From Cyclobacterium xiamenense (GTDB lineage Bacteria > Bacteroidota > Bacteroidia > Cytophagales > Cyclobacteriaceae), in assembly GCF_009467825.1 (NCBI RefSeq), contig NZ_WIOK01000021.1:34791-98790 (forward strand): 64,000 nucleotides of DNA, in the 5' to 3' direction. Under the pieces are notes generated by a model, which made no database searches, was not told the DNA's origin, and worked only from the letters and a program-made list of their open reading frames with translations. Positions 54,392 through 63,824 of the stretch are shown one piece after another (position 1 is the first letter of the stretch; each line of letters opens with the position of its first letter). Made by a program: the position numbers and the translations under genes.

Positions 54392-55581
54392 GTACAAATA
54401 ATAAACCCTTTCTTATGGAACAGACCATGCGTTGGTATGGTCCAAACGACCCGGTCAGTCTTGTCGATATCCGGCAATCCGGTGCCACCGGCATCGTAAC
54501 CGCCCTACATCAAGTTCCCAACGGGCAGGTATGGTCCCGGGAAGCAATCCGCGAACGGAAAGACATCATCGAGCAGGCTGGATTAACCTGGTCCGTGGTG
54601 GAAAGTGTTCCCGTACACGAGAGCATCAAAACCCGCTCGGGAGATTTTCAGACCTATATCCGAAATTACCAGGAAAGTATCCGCAACCTGGCGGCGGAAG
54701 GCATTCACACGGTCTGCTACAATTTCATGCCCATTCTGGATTGGACCCGCACCAATTTGGGCTACACCCTGCCTAATGGCGCCAAAGCGCTTCGCTTTGA
54801 AATGAAGGCCATCGCCGCCTTCGACGTGTACCTGCTGAAACGGCCCGGAGCGGAAAAGGACTACCCGGAAGAACTATTGCAGAAAGCCAAAGCCCACCTG
54901 GACAGCCTTTCTGAAGAGGGAAGGGAACAATTGGTGAATACCATCATCGCCGGCCTACCGGGCGCGGAAGAAGGGTATACCGTCGTAGATTTTCAGCAGG
55001 CCCTCGATACCTATAAAGGCATCGATGCCGGCAAGCTTGGCGAAAACCTGAATTTATTTTTAGATGCTATCGTGCCGGTAGCAGAAGAAAACAGGGTGTA
55101 CCTGTGTATCCATCCCGACGACCCACCCTTTCCAATTTTTGGTCTACCGCGGGTGGTTAGTACAGCAAGTGATTACGACCGCATTCTTCAGGGAAACAGC
55201 AGCCCATTCAATGGATTTACCTTTTGCACCGGTTCGCTGGGAGTGCGAGCGGACAACGATTTGCCTGCCATGGCTGCTACCTATGGGAAGCACATTCATT
55301 TTATCCACCTGCGAAGTACCCAACGGGACGCGGATGGGAATTTCTACGAAGCCAACCACCTGGAAGGCGACGTCCCCATGGCCGACGTGGTGGAGGCACT
55401 GATACGGGTGCAGCAGCAACGTGGCAAATCCTTGCCCATGCGCCCCGACCACGGACACCAAATGTTGGACGATTTGGGGAAAGTCACCAACCCCGGCTAT
55501 TCTGCAATCGGCCGTTTAAAGGGGCTGGCCGAACTGCGGGGTTTGGAAATCGGAATTGCACGAAGTATTTTTACTACATAG
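54388..55581 (+). CDS. uxuA: Mannonate dehydratase
   Basis: 397 residues. The UxuA barrel is clear from the N-terminus ([26 protein letters not shown], read in parts, near 7-33), [13 protein letters not shown] near 110, [17 protein letters not shown] near 234, FCTGSLG near 276, FIHLRSTQ near 308 and MRPDHGHQ near 351, which contain the cysteine and histidine metal ligands. It dehydrates D-mannonate to KDG in the glucuronate branch. Length matches E. coli UxuA (394). It overlaps the SDR gene by four bases and is the end of the operon; no terminator was seen. Confidence 0.93.
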   Translation: MSTNNKPFLMEQTMRWYGPNDPVSLVDIRQSGATGIVTALHQVPNGQVWSREAIRERKDIIEQAGLTWSVVESVPVHESIKTRSGDFQTYIRNYQESIRNLAAEGIHTVCYNFMPILDWTRTNLGYTLPNGAKALRFEMKAIAAFDVYLLKRPGAEKDYPEELLQKAKAHLDSLSEEGREQLVNTIIAGLPGAEEGYTVVDFQQALDTYKGIDAGKLGENLNLFLDAIVPVAEENRVYLCIHPDDPPFPIFGLPRVVSTASDYDRILQGNSSPFNGFTFCTGSLGVRADNDLPAMAATYGKHIHFIHLRSTQRDADGNFYEANHLEGDVPMADVVEALIRVQQQRGKSLPMRPDHGHQMLDDLGKVTNPGYSAIGRLKGLAELRGLEIGIARSIFTT

Positions 55582-55644
55582 AAAAACTGAAAAAATAACG
55601 TAGTACACCCTTTCTACCGGTAACGGATGAAGAATTTTTAATTT

Positions 55645-56727
55645 TAATGTGCGTTTATCTTGTTAAAATCAATTGAATAATAGTATCTTGGATGCAAAAA
55701 AAAACGATAGTAGCGCCTTTGAAGTAGTATACAGAAAAATCAAAGCCATGATATAACGCTGATTGAAGTAAAAAATCGCCTATCTGCCTATTTTTAACCC
55801 CAGAATAATTTTTTCGAGAAGAAAGCCAAGTCAAATTTCGATGCGGCGTATCAATACATCTAAGGAAAAGTGATCAGTGAATCAAACAACATAGAACGGA
55901 TGAGCGAGATCCTTGATACAGAATCTCATTCGATGCACTGTTTTATCAGCGATTCCAAGTGGAATGCCCATGCGGTGATGGACCGAGTGGCAACATGTTT
56001 CTCCCAATTGTTGCCCGGGCGAACGCTCGAAGGATTGCTGGTCAATGAAAACGGATGGGCCAAAAAGGACGATTATGGACTGGGATCTGGTTACCCATTT
56101 TCAGCCAATGGGAGCAAAACGGCCAAACTCCCTTCGCCTCTGAGGCCAAAGGAAAGCAGGGTTTACACCAGGGTAGGTAACGGTATTGGCTCGTTGGCAC
56201 CTGCCAATTGGCAATCTATGGTATTCAAGTGTTTAGTTAACAAGGTATCGAAAGCGCTGTTCCATTTAAGAACCCTGTCCATTTCGAATACAAATACGAA
56301 TTCAAGGGAAAATGAGCAACTAGAGTTGTCCGAACGAAAAAACAAGAACCGGGAGAGAATCAACTACTCTTTAACCAATCCCTTTTTGAGGCCGCATGCC
56401 GAACAGATCCTGGCCGATACGCAGGCGCAGCTGTTCGTAGTAGGGGCCAATTCCGAAGAACAAAACCAAATCCCGGGAATAAATCCGTTCCAGACGCCTA
56501 GATTCCGCCCGAGACATCACCTACTTGCGGTAACCATGATTTCTAGGTGTTTCATGCTCAAAACCATACCTTTAAATCGATACGAAACACCAATGCTCTC
56601 GTCTTGGGACCTAGAGAATGCACTGTTCGTTAAGTTCTACAAAAAATTGGCTGAAGGAGGCTTGTTAAAGCGACGAAAGGACAGCCATAGTAACCGGCAA
56701 CATCAAGTCGATATCTGGTATTCATAG
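55645..56727 (+). pseudogene. Decayed DDE transposase gene, copy A (IS701-like)
   Basis: An open frame of 285 codons starts at 55870, but the same frame continues upstream of an in-frame stop at 55861 with SNFDAAYQYI, matching the normal N-terminal part of IS701-like transposases. After it come HCFISDSKWNAHAVMDRVA (near residue 24 of the frame), LLVNENGWAKKD where an active copy would have a catalytic aspartate (DES-type), and a C-terminal RRKDSHSNRQHQVDIWY that resembles the family tail. The middle is scrambled. The upstream part from about 55645 also matches copy B at 57681. Exact family is uncertain; the state as a remnant is well supported. Confidence 0.6.
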
Positions 56728-56807
56728 CAATAAAATATACAAACGTACGATAAGGAATATATTTCACATCTAATATACAGGCCACCAATCAAAAAAAATC
56801 AAAACCA

Positions 56808-57641
56808 ATGAAAAAGATTATCAAAACATATTACGCAAATGTGCAAAACATGGGGGACTTACTGAATGAACTATTGATCCGCAATGTTTTTGGGCAGGAT
56901 CTGGTTCGTCATAAGCCATCAACCAGTGAATTAAGTTGCATTGGAAGTGGTATGGATAGTTTTATGAAAAAAAATAGAATGTATCCCAGATGGTATTCAA
57001 CGGCTCTTCAATTGCAAAGTAAATTTGTTAATTATCCGAATATTGTATGGTGCACTGGTTTCCTGTATAGTGAAACCGAAGATTCCAAATTCATACGACA
57101 AATGGAGTTTAGTTCGGTTAGAGGAGAATTAACCAAAGCGCGTGTTGAGAAAATTATCGGCCAAAAATTAGACATCCCAACCGGAGATGGCGGTATTTTG
57201 GCCCCACTTCTATTTGAAAAGACTATTCCCAAAGAATACAGCATGGGTATTGTGCCACACATGAACGAGCTGGATAATCCGATATTTCAAGAGGTAAAGC
57301 AAAAATACCCTAACGCCATTATTATCGATTTAACAGTAGACCCCATGCTGGTGATTAAACAGATCGCACAATGTGACTACATTATTTCAACCAGCCTGCA
57401 TGGATTGGTCGTTGCTGACAGTTTTAAAATTCCAAATAAATGGATAAAACTAACAAATTTGATGAAAGGTGACGGTTTTAAGTATCACGATTACTATTCT
57501 GCGTACGGGGTAACCAACGAACCCATTGACATTAGTAACGGAGATTCTCCGACCATCAATCAAATTATCGATGATTATAAAGTTATACCGGACATAATGG
57601 AAAAGAAACAGAAAGAGGTCCATGACGCCTTTCCTTTTTAA
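56808..57641 (+). CDS. Polysaccharide pyruvyl transferase-family protein
   Basis: 277 residues. The family start (KTYYANVQNMGDLLNELLI) and core are seen: SCIGSGMDSFM near 44, GFLYSETEDSKFIRQMEFSSVRGELTKARVEKIIG near 83-117, PTGDGGILAPLLF near 124, IGIVPH-like MGIVPHMNE near 145 and ISTSLHGLVVADSFKIPNKW near 188-207. These enzymes add pyruvate ketals to sugars of capsule or exopolysaccharide. The gene is far more AT-rich than its surroundings, and lies alone between two copies of one decayed transposase, so horizontal gain is likely. No other polysaccharide synthesis gene is near. Confidence 0.85.
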   Translation: MKKIIKTYYANVQNMGDLLNELLIRNVFGQDLVRHKPSTSELSCIGSGMDSFMKKNRMYPRWYSTALQLQSKFVNYPNIVWCTGFLYSETEDSKFIRQMEFSSVRGELTKARVEKIIGQKLDIPTGDGGILAPLLFEKTIPKEYSMGIVPHMNELDNPIFQEVKQKYPNAIIIDLTVDPMLVIKQIAQCDYIISTSLHGLVVADSFKIPNKWIKLTNLMKGDGFKYHDYYSAYGVTNEPIDISNGDSPTINQIIDDYKVIPDIMEKKQKEVHDAFPF

Positions 57642-57680
57642 CGCTAGATTGAGCGATTGAAGGTACTCCATCCCCGTACG

Positions 57681-58150
57681 TAATGTGTGTTTATTTTGTT
57701 AAAATCATGGAATAATCGTACCTTCATACCAGAAAAAAGGCGCATAATGAGCATGGAGTCAACACAAATTCATTAGAGAAAAATCATGGGAAAACACTGA
57801 TCGAGGGAAGATATCGCGTATCTGCTTGTTTTTTTTGCCAGGCCAATTTTTTCAGGAACCAAGCCGATTCTACTCTCGATAATGTATAGCCACAGATTGA
57901 AGGAAACGTGACCGGTGAATTAGACAACATACAATGGATAAACAATACCTCTGATACGAAATATCACGCTTGGTATGAATGAATTAGCAATTCGAACAGG
58001 AATGCCCATACAGTGATGGGTTTGGTGCTTCACGTGCGAAAAGCGTCTAAACCAAGATGGAATACCCATTCGCTAACCAAAAGATCTCCTGAATTTTCTG
58101 TTCGTTACGTTTGACAAAGTAGTGACTGAAAACCAGTTGCTTTGGTAAGT
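57681..58150 (+). pseudogene. Decayed transposase, copy B (5-prime part only)
   Basis: Bases 57681 to about 58036 align along their length with 55645 to about 55990 of copy A, including the AT-rich leader (TGTGYGTTTATYTTGTTAAA at the start of both) and the coding start. In the frame of copy A it has several stops, yet keeps a NAHTVMGLV block against NAHAVMDRV. After about 58036 the match fades; FDKVVTENQLL near 58110 may be a further trace of the transposase. No complete gene is present in the whole 57642-58246 interval. Confidence 0.55.
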
Positions 58151-58246
58151 AAATAAGTGCCACACAAAACCGAAATACGCTATAGACCTCTGTTAGTCAA
58201 AACAATAAATGTAAAAAAGTAAAATTGTATTAACCCAAAAAGAATT

Positions 58247-59605
58247 ATGAGTAACGAACAAGCAGGCAGAAGGGAATTTATAAAAAAATCCGCGCTGACC
58301 ACCATGGGTATTTCCACATTGGGAGCGGTAGGGTTCTCTGCCAAGAGTTATGGAAAAATCTTGGGAGCAAACGATCGATTGAACATCGCCATTGCCGGAT
58401 TGGGCAGAAGATTGGGTGCGTTTTACAACCCTATCGGATTAAAGTCCAGCAATGTCAACCTGATGTACCTTTGCGATGTGATGCAATCCCAACGGGAAAA
58501 AGCAGCCAGAAATTTTCAAAAACACATTGATTACCAACCCAAACTCGAAAACAGCATTTTGAAGGTGCTGGAAGATTCGGAAGTAGATGCCTTGATCAAT
58601 GCCACCCCGGACCATTGGCATGCACCGGGCACCTGGCTGGCCCTTGAAGCGGGTAAGCACGTGTACGTAGAAAAACCCTGTAGCCACAATCCCTATGAAG
58701 GAGAACTCCTGGTAGCCTACCAAAAACAATACGGAAAAGTGGTACAGATGGGCAACCAGCAACGTTCTGCACCCGAAAGCATCGAAATCATCAAGGCCAT
58801 ACATGAGGGTGCTATTGGTGATGTGTACAAGGCGACCGCCTTTTATAACTCCGCCCGTGGGGAAGTACCGAATCAGAAAAAGGCAGCCCCTCCGCAAGGA
58901 TTGGATTGGGAACTGTTTCAAGGACCTGCCCCCAGAAGAGCGTATACCGACGATACCTGGAACTACAACTGGCACTGGTATGGCTGGGATTATGGTACTG
59001 CCGAAACCGGCAACAACGCCACCCACGAACTGGATGTAGCCCGATGGGCCCTGCAAGTTGACTTCCCGGAAAAGGTAATGGTCGATTCAGGTAAATACCA
59101 CTGGCCTAACGACGGTTGGGAAATGTACGATACCATGGATGCCGTATTTAAATTTTCCGGCAACCGCACCATTCAGTGGGACGGAAAAAGCCGAAACGGA
59201 CACAATACCTACGGGCCGGGCCGGGGAACCATCATCTACGGTACCGACGGCTCGGTTTACGTGGATCGCGGCGGGTACAAACACTTTGACCGGAATGGAA
59301 AAGTGGTAAAAACCAATGAGTCCGGTGGTAGCGAAGCGGGCACAGCCCTTGGCGGTGGTGGCGACATGTCCACCCTACACGTGGTCAATTTCTTCGAGGC
59401 CATTCGGGGAAAACAAACGCAAAACAGTCCCATCGACGAAGGTGCAAAATCCGTGTTGCTTTGCCACCTGGCAAACATCGCCTCCCGAACAGGCGAAGTA
59501 TTGGAATGCGATTCCTCCAATGGGCACATCAAAAATAGCAAACAAGCCAGCAAGCTGTGGAAACGAGAGTACGAAAAAGGATGGGAACCTAAACTCAAGG
59601 TATAG
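58247..59605 (+). CDS. Tat-exported Gfo/Idh/MocA family oxidoreductase
   Basis: 452 residues. The twin-arginine leader is GRREFIKKSALTTMGISTLG (residues 7-26). The Rossmann motif IAIAGLGRRLGAF is near 47 and the EKP motif is intact (VYVEKPCSHNP near 142). The family histidine stands in NNATHELDVARWALQ near 258. TPDHWHAPGTWLALEAGKH near 119 is typical of the exported group common in DUF1080 clusters. Predicted to act in the periplasm on a glycoside with bound NAD(P). It ends at the terminator at 59641 and seems to be transcribed alone, just after the mobile remnant region. Confidence 0.9.
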   Translation: MSNEQAGRREFIKKSALTTMGISTLGAVGFSAKSYGKILGANDRLNIAIAGLGRRLGAFYNPIGLKSSNVNLMYLCDVMQSQREKAARNFQKHIDYQPKLENSILKVLEDSEVDALINATPDHWHAPGTWLALEAGKHVYVEKPCSHNPYEGELLVAYQKQYGKVVQMGNQQRSAPESIEIIKAIHEGAIGDVYKATAFYNSARGEVPNQKKAAPPQGLDWELFQGPAPRRAYTDDTWNYNWHWYGWDYGTAETGNNATHELDVARWALQVDFPEKVMVDSGKYHWPNDGWEMYDTMDAVFKFSGNRTIQWDGKSRNGHNTYGPGRGTIIYGTDGSVYVDRGGYKHFDRNGKVVKTNESGGSEAGTALGGGGDMSTLHVVNFFEAIRGKQTQNSPIDEGAKSVLLCHLANIASRTGEVLECDSSNGHIKNSKQASKLWKREYEKGWEPKLKV

Positions 59606-59640
59606 GTCCCTCCTTCTTTACCACCCACAAACCACCAATT

Positions 59641-59666
59641 ATCCCCGGTACAGCCGGGGATTTTTT
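59641..59666 (+). terminator. Rho-independent terminator
   Basis: The arms ATCCCCGG (59641-59648) and CCGGGGAT (59654-59661) pair perfectly round a five-base loop, followed by T to 59666. It lies 35 bases after the stop of the oxidoreductase gene. Confidence 0.85.
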
Positions 59667-59823
59667 ATAGCCACATATTTTGGCGCGACGGACGAGCGGA
59701 CGTTCAAAACGCCGGGAATGATTCGACGACTCTCTCCTTTTATGGGACGCCACACAAGATCAGCCACGCGTACCCGCGAAAAAGGCATCAGCAGAAGTTA
59801 CCAGCAAGGAAATAGCAACCCTA

Positions 59824-61233
59824 TCAACGCAAAGAAGCAGCACGCGATCCAAGTTTTTGGAGGTACCGACCGTAGCGATTCATCACCCAGAGATGTAGGC
59901 GCGCCTGGGTAGAGACATACAAGTACCAGGGTATTTTGGGAACAAATTCGTGAATGGCCGTAATGATGTACTTACCTCCCAGCACTTCCCGGAATTCCAG
60001 CCATCCGTAATCCGGACGACCGACCAGCCAGCCCCCACTGATGTAAAACAATTGCCTTTTCTTCTCGCTTCGGTCTTTGATCCAGCTTAGTTGCAACATA
60101 GGAACGGTGATAAAAAAAAGGTAAAAACTGACCACACCTTCCCGATTTTCCCGGGCATTGATAATCGATTTGAAAAACGTTGGCAACCAAACTTTGTACC
60201 GATTGGCAGCCCAATAGGCACTTTTACCAAAGGTATTGGAAAGCCGCTGTATGCTTCTTACGGTATTTTCCCGACGACCCAGGGGCATAAACGTTGGCAA
60301 ACGGGGTTCCCATCCGGAACACAACGCAATGTTCACCGATTCCTCATACGACTGGTACGCAATGGGAAATTCCCGAAAGGCCAATTCATCCGAAACGGTC
60401 ATGGTATGTTTGAGGCTTTCCACCAGTGGGGATACCAACTGCGCTGGACTCTCGCCAAAATAGCCCACCCAGAGTTTGGAGAGGCCCGGGGAAAAAAACG
60501 GCACGGAAAAAATATACCGCTTTTTGCCCATCACTGTGGCGGTTTTCATCATCATCTCCTGGTAAGACATGATTTCCTGGGAGCCAATTTCGATGGCTTT
60601 TCCAAAGACATTCGGGTTTCCCAGGCAGCCGTCAATGATGGTCAGTGTATCCTGTAGGGAGATGGGTTGGGTTTTGGATTCTGTCCATTTCGGGCAGATC
60701 ATTACCGGTAATTTTTCGACGAGGTTTTTGATCATTTGAAAGGAAGATCCGCCAGGACCTACAATGATACTTGCCCGAAGTGCCGTGAGGGCAGCGGTGC
60801 CGGAAGCCAGGGTTTTTTCCACTTCCAAGCGGCTCCTAAGGTGCCGGGACCAGGTGTTCTCCGATTCTTTTTTTGGCAGAATGCCTCCTAAGTAAACCAG
60901 CTGTTCGACCCCATTGGCCGAGGCTGCCCGGGCAAAATTGTCGGACAGCAAAAGATCCGTATCCTCAAAGCTCCCCTGATTCAAGCGGGTGGACGCATTC
61001 ATGGAATGCACCAGGTACAGCGCATAATCCACTCCCTGCAGGGCTTTTTGGGTAGAACTGATCGAATACAATTCCACCTGCCGCCATTCGATTTCGGGAT
61101 GCGGATTGTCCTGTACCTCCCTCCTGCTCAAACCAATAATATGGTACTTGTCCTTAAAGCGATCCATAAACCAGCGACCAATATAACCCGTTGCACCGGC
61201 GATGGCCAGCACCTTTTTTTTCCCGTTTTCCAT
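59824..61233 (-). CDS. NAD(P)-binding SDR/NmrA-like protein with DUF2867-type C-terminus
   Basis: 469 residues. The N-terminus has an atypical SDR motif (VLAIAGATGYIGRWFMDRF, near 9-27), and DYALYLVHSMNAS near 69 and GTAALTALRASIIVGPGGSSF near 143 follow the NmrA/complex-I-NDUFA9-like pattern. Residues about 370-469 match the DUF2867 type: SGGWLVGRPDYGWLEFREV and PKIPWYLYVSTQARLHLWVMNRY. No reaction is established for this fusion, though it is widespread in Bacteroidota and Actinobacteria. It is divergent from the gene at 61369 over 135 bases. Confidence 0.82.
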   Translation of the reverse strand: MENGKKKVLAIAGATGYIGRWFMDRFKDKYHIIGLSRREVQDNPHPEIEWRQVELYSISSTQKALQGVDYALYLVHSMNASTRLNQGSFEDTDLLLSDNFARAASANGVEQLVYLGGILPKKESENTWSRHLRSRLEVEKTLASGTAALTALRASIIVGPGGSSFQMIKNLVEKLPVMICPKWTESKTQPISLQDTLTIIDGCLGNPNVFGKAIEIGSQEIMSYQEMMMKTATVMGKKRYIFSVPFFSPGLSKLWVGYFGESPAQLVSPLVESLKHTMTVSDELAFREFPIAYQSYEESVNIALCSGWEPRLPTFMPLGRRENTVRSIQRLSNTFGKSAYWAANRYKVWLPTFFKSIINARENREGVVSFYLFFITVPMLQLSWIKDRSEKKRQLFYISGGWLVGRPDYGWLEFREVLGGKYIITAIHEFVPKIPWYLYVSTQARLHLWVMNRYGRYLQKLGSRAASLR

Positions 61234-61368
61234 TGCCTACCTAACTGCCGTTCATTCAAATTGTTGATGAAGAAATAAGGTAATGCGATAAATGTATTTT
61301 TTTGCTACCGGGATTTATTTATCTTAAAAATTCGATTTCATGTTTCTTATAACTGATTCCCAACTAAA

Positions 61369-62844
61369 ATGAGCCGGTTCTTCTTGATTGCCCTACTATG
61401 TTTGACATTCAGCTCCCTCCCTGCCCAAAGCCAAATTCAGCCCCATGCTAAAAATCCCCATTACTTCTCATGGGGAAGCACGCCGGTGTATTTAATCGGA
61501 GCAACTGGATTCCACAGCTGGGCACCTATCAGTCGTCCCGGAACCGTCCAGATGGAGCAACAATTGGAAAGGATGGGCAATTTGATCGATGAAATCAACA
61601 GCCCGCACATCATGGGGTTGGTCCGTTGGCTGCCCTATGACCCCATGAACCACCTGCATGACGGCACCGTAAAGCGCGTGCTACAACCATGGAAACTGGA
61701 AGCTGACGGCAGGTACGATTTGAGTCAATTTTCACCGGAATGGGAAACCCGACTGAAAAAATTGTTGGAAAGTGCCCTGGAAAAAAGAATCATCGTCGTT
61801 CTGGAACTATGGGATGACTGGTCCGTCACCCGAGGCCCGGGAGGGGCCTATGATCCCGGGGACAATTTTGGATGGAACGGACACCCTTTTAACCCCAACA
61901 ACAACATCAACTACGATGAGCAAAGCCTACCTGCCAGTACCCTGGCCTGTGCCGCACCCTTCTATCAGACCCTGCCATCAAAATCCAATAATCAGGAGGT
62001 ATTTCGCTATCAAAAACTATATATTGACCGGCTTTTAGGCATCATCGAGCCCTATCCCCATATCCTGCTAAACGTCAACAATGAAAGCCGGGCAGATCTG
62101 GAATGGAGTCGCTTTTGGGCGGGTTATGTGAAAGAGAAGTTTCCGATGGTCGGAGACATGCCCTCTACCAATAGGAAGGATGGCGGAGGGGAATGTGAGG
62201 ATGACTTCAACCCCATGACCCTGGCATTGGATAACTTGTATGGATTTGTGGATATTTCCCAGGGGGTTTCGGGGCATGAATTCAACAGTCCTCAAGCCCA
62301 GGCCATCGATGGAGGAAAGCGTATCAGGGAGTACCGGGAAGCCATGAAGGCAAACGGACAGGTCAAGCCATTGCTGGTCTCCAAGGACTACACCCGGGAT
62401 GAAAATGGCGGAGACATCGTCATTTGGAGCCGGTTTATCAATGGGACCGCCAGCACCCGCTTTCACCGGCCGGCAGCCGAAACCCCGGCTTCCGTAGTGG
62501 ATTACCAGCATGCGGCCATGATGCGCCTGGGCAAATTTGTATCCGGACTGCCCTTTTGGGAATTATCCCCCCATCCCGTGCTCCTTTCCTCCTTACCCGA
62601 TGGGATGGCCGCCAACGTACTCAGTAATGGGGTGGACGTTCTGGCAATTCAATTGCTGGGTGGGAAAGCAAATGCCACCATGGACCTGGAACTGACCGAG
62701 GGTCGTTGGAAAATTTCATGGATCAATCCGTCAACCGGTTTGCAAATGAAGGAAGAAACCATCCATCATTCCACCAAACGGCTGGCAGTCCGGATACCGG
62801 CCGATTTACCTCATTTGATTGTTCATATGGAAAAGGTGAATTAA
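61369..62844 (+). CDS. Secreted glycoside-hydrolase-like protein (TIM barrel)
   Basis: 491 residues. A signal peptide covers about 1-22 (FFLIALLCLTFSSLPAQ). The N-terminal part (FSWGSTPVYLIGATGFHSW near 34) is the start seen in DUF4038-type and cellulase-like barrels, followed by IIVVLELWDDWS near 137, YPHILLNVNNES near 225, where NES could hold a catalytic glutamate, and FVDISQG near 296. The C-terminal ~90 residues form a beta sandwich (GRWKISWINPSTG). Substrate is not known; enzymes of this shape cut arabinosides or rhamnogalacturonan parts. It is transcribed alone and is the last core gene before the accessory end. Confidence 0.65.
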   Translation: MSRFFLIALLCLTFSSLPAQSQIQPHAKNPHYFSWGSTPVYLIGATGFHSWAPISRPGTVQMEQQLERMGNLIDEINSPHIMGLVRWLPYDPMNHLHDGTVKRVLQPWKLEADGRYDLSQFSPEWETRLKKLLESALEKRIIVVLELWDDWSVTRGPGGAYDPGDNFGWNGHPFNPNNNINYDEQSLPASTLACAAPFYQTLPSKSNNQEVFRYQKLYIDRLLGIIEPYPHILLNVNNESRADLEWSRFWAGYVKEKFPMVGDMPSTNRKDGGGECEDDFNPMTLALDNLYGFVDISQGVSGHEFNSPQAQAIDGGKRIREYREAMKANGQVKPLLVSKDYTRDENGGDIVIWSRFINGTASTRFHRPAAETPASVVDYQHAAMMRLGKFVSGLPFWELSPHPVLLSSLPDGMAANVLSNGVDVLAIQLLGGKANATMDLELTEGRWKISWINPSTGLQMKEETIHHSTKRLAVRIPADLPHLIVHMEKVN

Positions 62845-62985
62845 TAAAATTTTCAATACCGTCGGGATAAAAAAATTAACTACCTTGATTTCTCTGTCTG
62901 GATATTCAGCTTCTTTCCTTTTTCATAAAACTAAATTTTGAATCAAATTAACCAGAAAATCGTTTAATTGGCAAATAGTAAAAAT

Positions 62986-63150
62986 ATGGTTACAATCATA
63001 AAAAAGGGTTCTGACAAAAAGGAGGTTGAAAAAGCACTTTCTAAAATTAAGCGCAAAAAGAAATTTGATGCCTATAAATATTGTGGGACACTTAGCTTGA
63101 AGGAAGATCCTTTAGAGATTCAGAAAAAAATGAGAGATGAGTGGGAATAG
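62986..63150 (+). CDS. Small antitoxin-like protein of a PIN-type toxin-antitoxin pair
   Basis: 54 residues from the ATG at 62986; a TTG at 62968 would add six residues. The chain is short and very lysine-rich, with an EKALSKIKRKKKFDAYKYCGTL block and an acidic tail (EIQKKMRDEWE), the usual make-up of small antitoxins in Bacteroidota that pair with PIN toxins: a basic N-terminus and a C-terminal helix that plugs the toxin. It overlaps the PIN gene by 14 bases, which is the typical coupled arrangement. Assignment rests on size, composition and neighbour rather than on a named domain. Confidence 0.7.
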   Translation: MVTIIKKGSDKKEVEKALSKIKRKKKFDAYKYCGTLSLKEDPLEIQKKMRDEWE

Positions 63151-63508
63151 TATTATTCTAGACACCAATATTGTTCTTTACTTATTGTCAGGTGATGAGA
63201 CCGTTGCAGATTTTTTAAACGATAAGACCGTATTTTTATCTTTTATATCGGAATTAGAATTACTAGGTTATAAAGGAATAAGCACCGGAGATTTATCAAA
63301 GATAAAGGATTTATTGGCGGACTCTACCATAATAGACATCAATTCGGAGATTAAAAGGATCGTGATAGAAATAAGAAAAAATAAAAGGTTAAAGCTTCCA
63401 GATGCTATTATTGCCGCCACTTCCCGTTACTTGGATATCCCATTTATGACATCTGACAAAAATTTAACGAAATTAACAGGTATAAACATATTATTTTACG
63501 ATAAATAG
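63137..63508 (+). CDS. PIN-domain (VapC-like) toxin ribonuclease
   Basis: 123 residues. The PIN acidic set is present: Asp in IILDTNIVLYLL (near 9), Glu in ISELELLGYKG (near 40), Asp in LPDAIIAATSRYL (near 90) and Asp in FMTSDKNLTKL (near 108). Members cut RNA, often tRNA, when released from the antitoxin. The ATG at 63137 lies inside the antitoxin gene. The base composition of the pair is much more AT-rich than the region before 62844, in keeping with transfer. Confidence 0.88.
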   Translation: MSGNSIILDTNIVLYLLSGDETVADFLNDKTVFLSFISELELLGYKGISTGDLSKIKDLLADSTIIDINSEIKRIVIEIRKNKRLKLPDAIIAATSRYLDIPFMTSDKNLTKLTGINILFYDK

Positions 63509-63551
63509 AGAATAGGCAAACAAAGCAGGAAAAAAATCAATTAGCTTCTGC

Positions 63552-63752
63552 TCCTTTCTACAACACTTGGCCGAGGTGCTGCATTCCATGGACGGCTACC
63601 TCCTCGGGGAAACTGAGGACTGGAAACTACTCAAGAACCCCTACATGATAAAGTACTTTAACGGCATCGCAAAATTCCACGAACTTAAAAAGCAGTATAT
63701 CCTTTACCTACTTGATGCCGTGATCAAAAGCGCAAAGCTAAAGTCCATATGA
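63552..63752 (+). pseudogene. Remnant of an XRE-family regulator (C-terminal part only)
   Basis: The frame reads QHLAEVLHSMDGYLLGETEDW, which is the end of an XRE helix-turn-helix (LAxVLxxSxDYLLG pattern), followed by a C-terminal helix ILYLLDAVIKSAKLKSI typical of such regulators. The first ~45 residues that should hold the helix-turn-helix are absent: upstream codons are unrelated and no start codon other than TTG at 63567 is available. The end is intact at 63752, so the break is at the N-terminal side. It is only 43 bases after the PIN toxin gene. Confidence 0.6.
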
Positions 63753-63824
63753 ACCCACCGTGAGACTGTAATCTCAACTCTGTCTAAGCTTGGAATTTAG
63801 TTTTAAATTTTATAAGTAGTAGAC

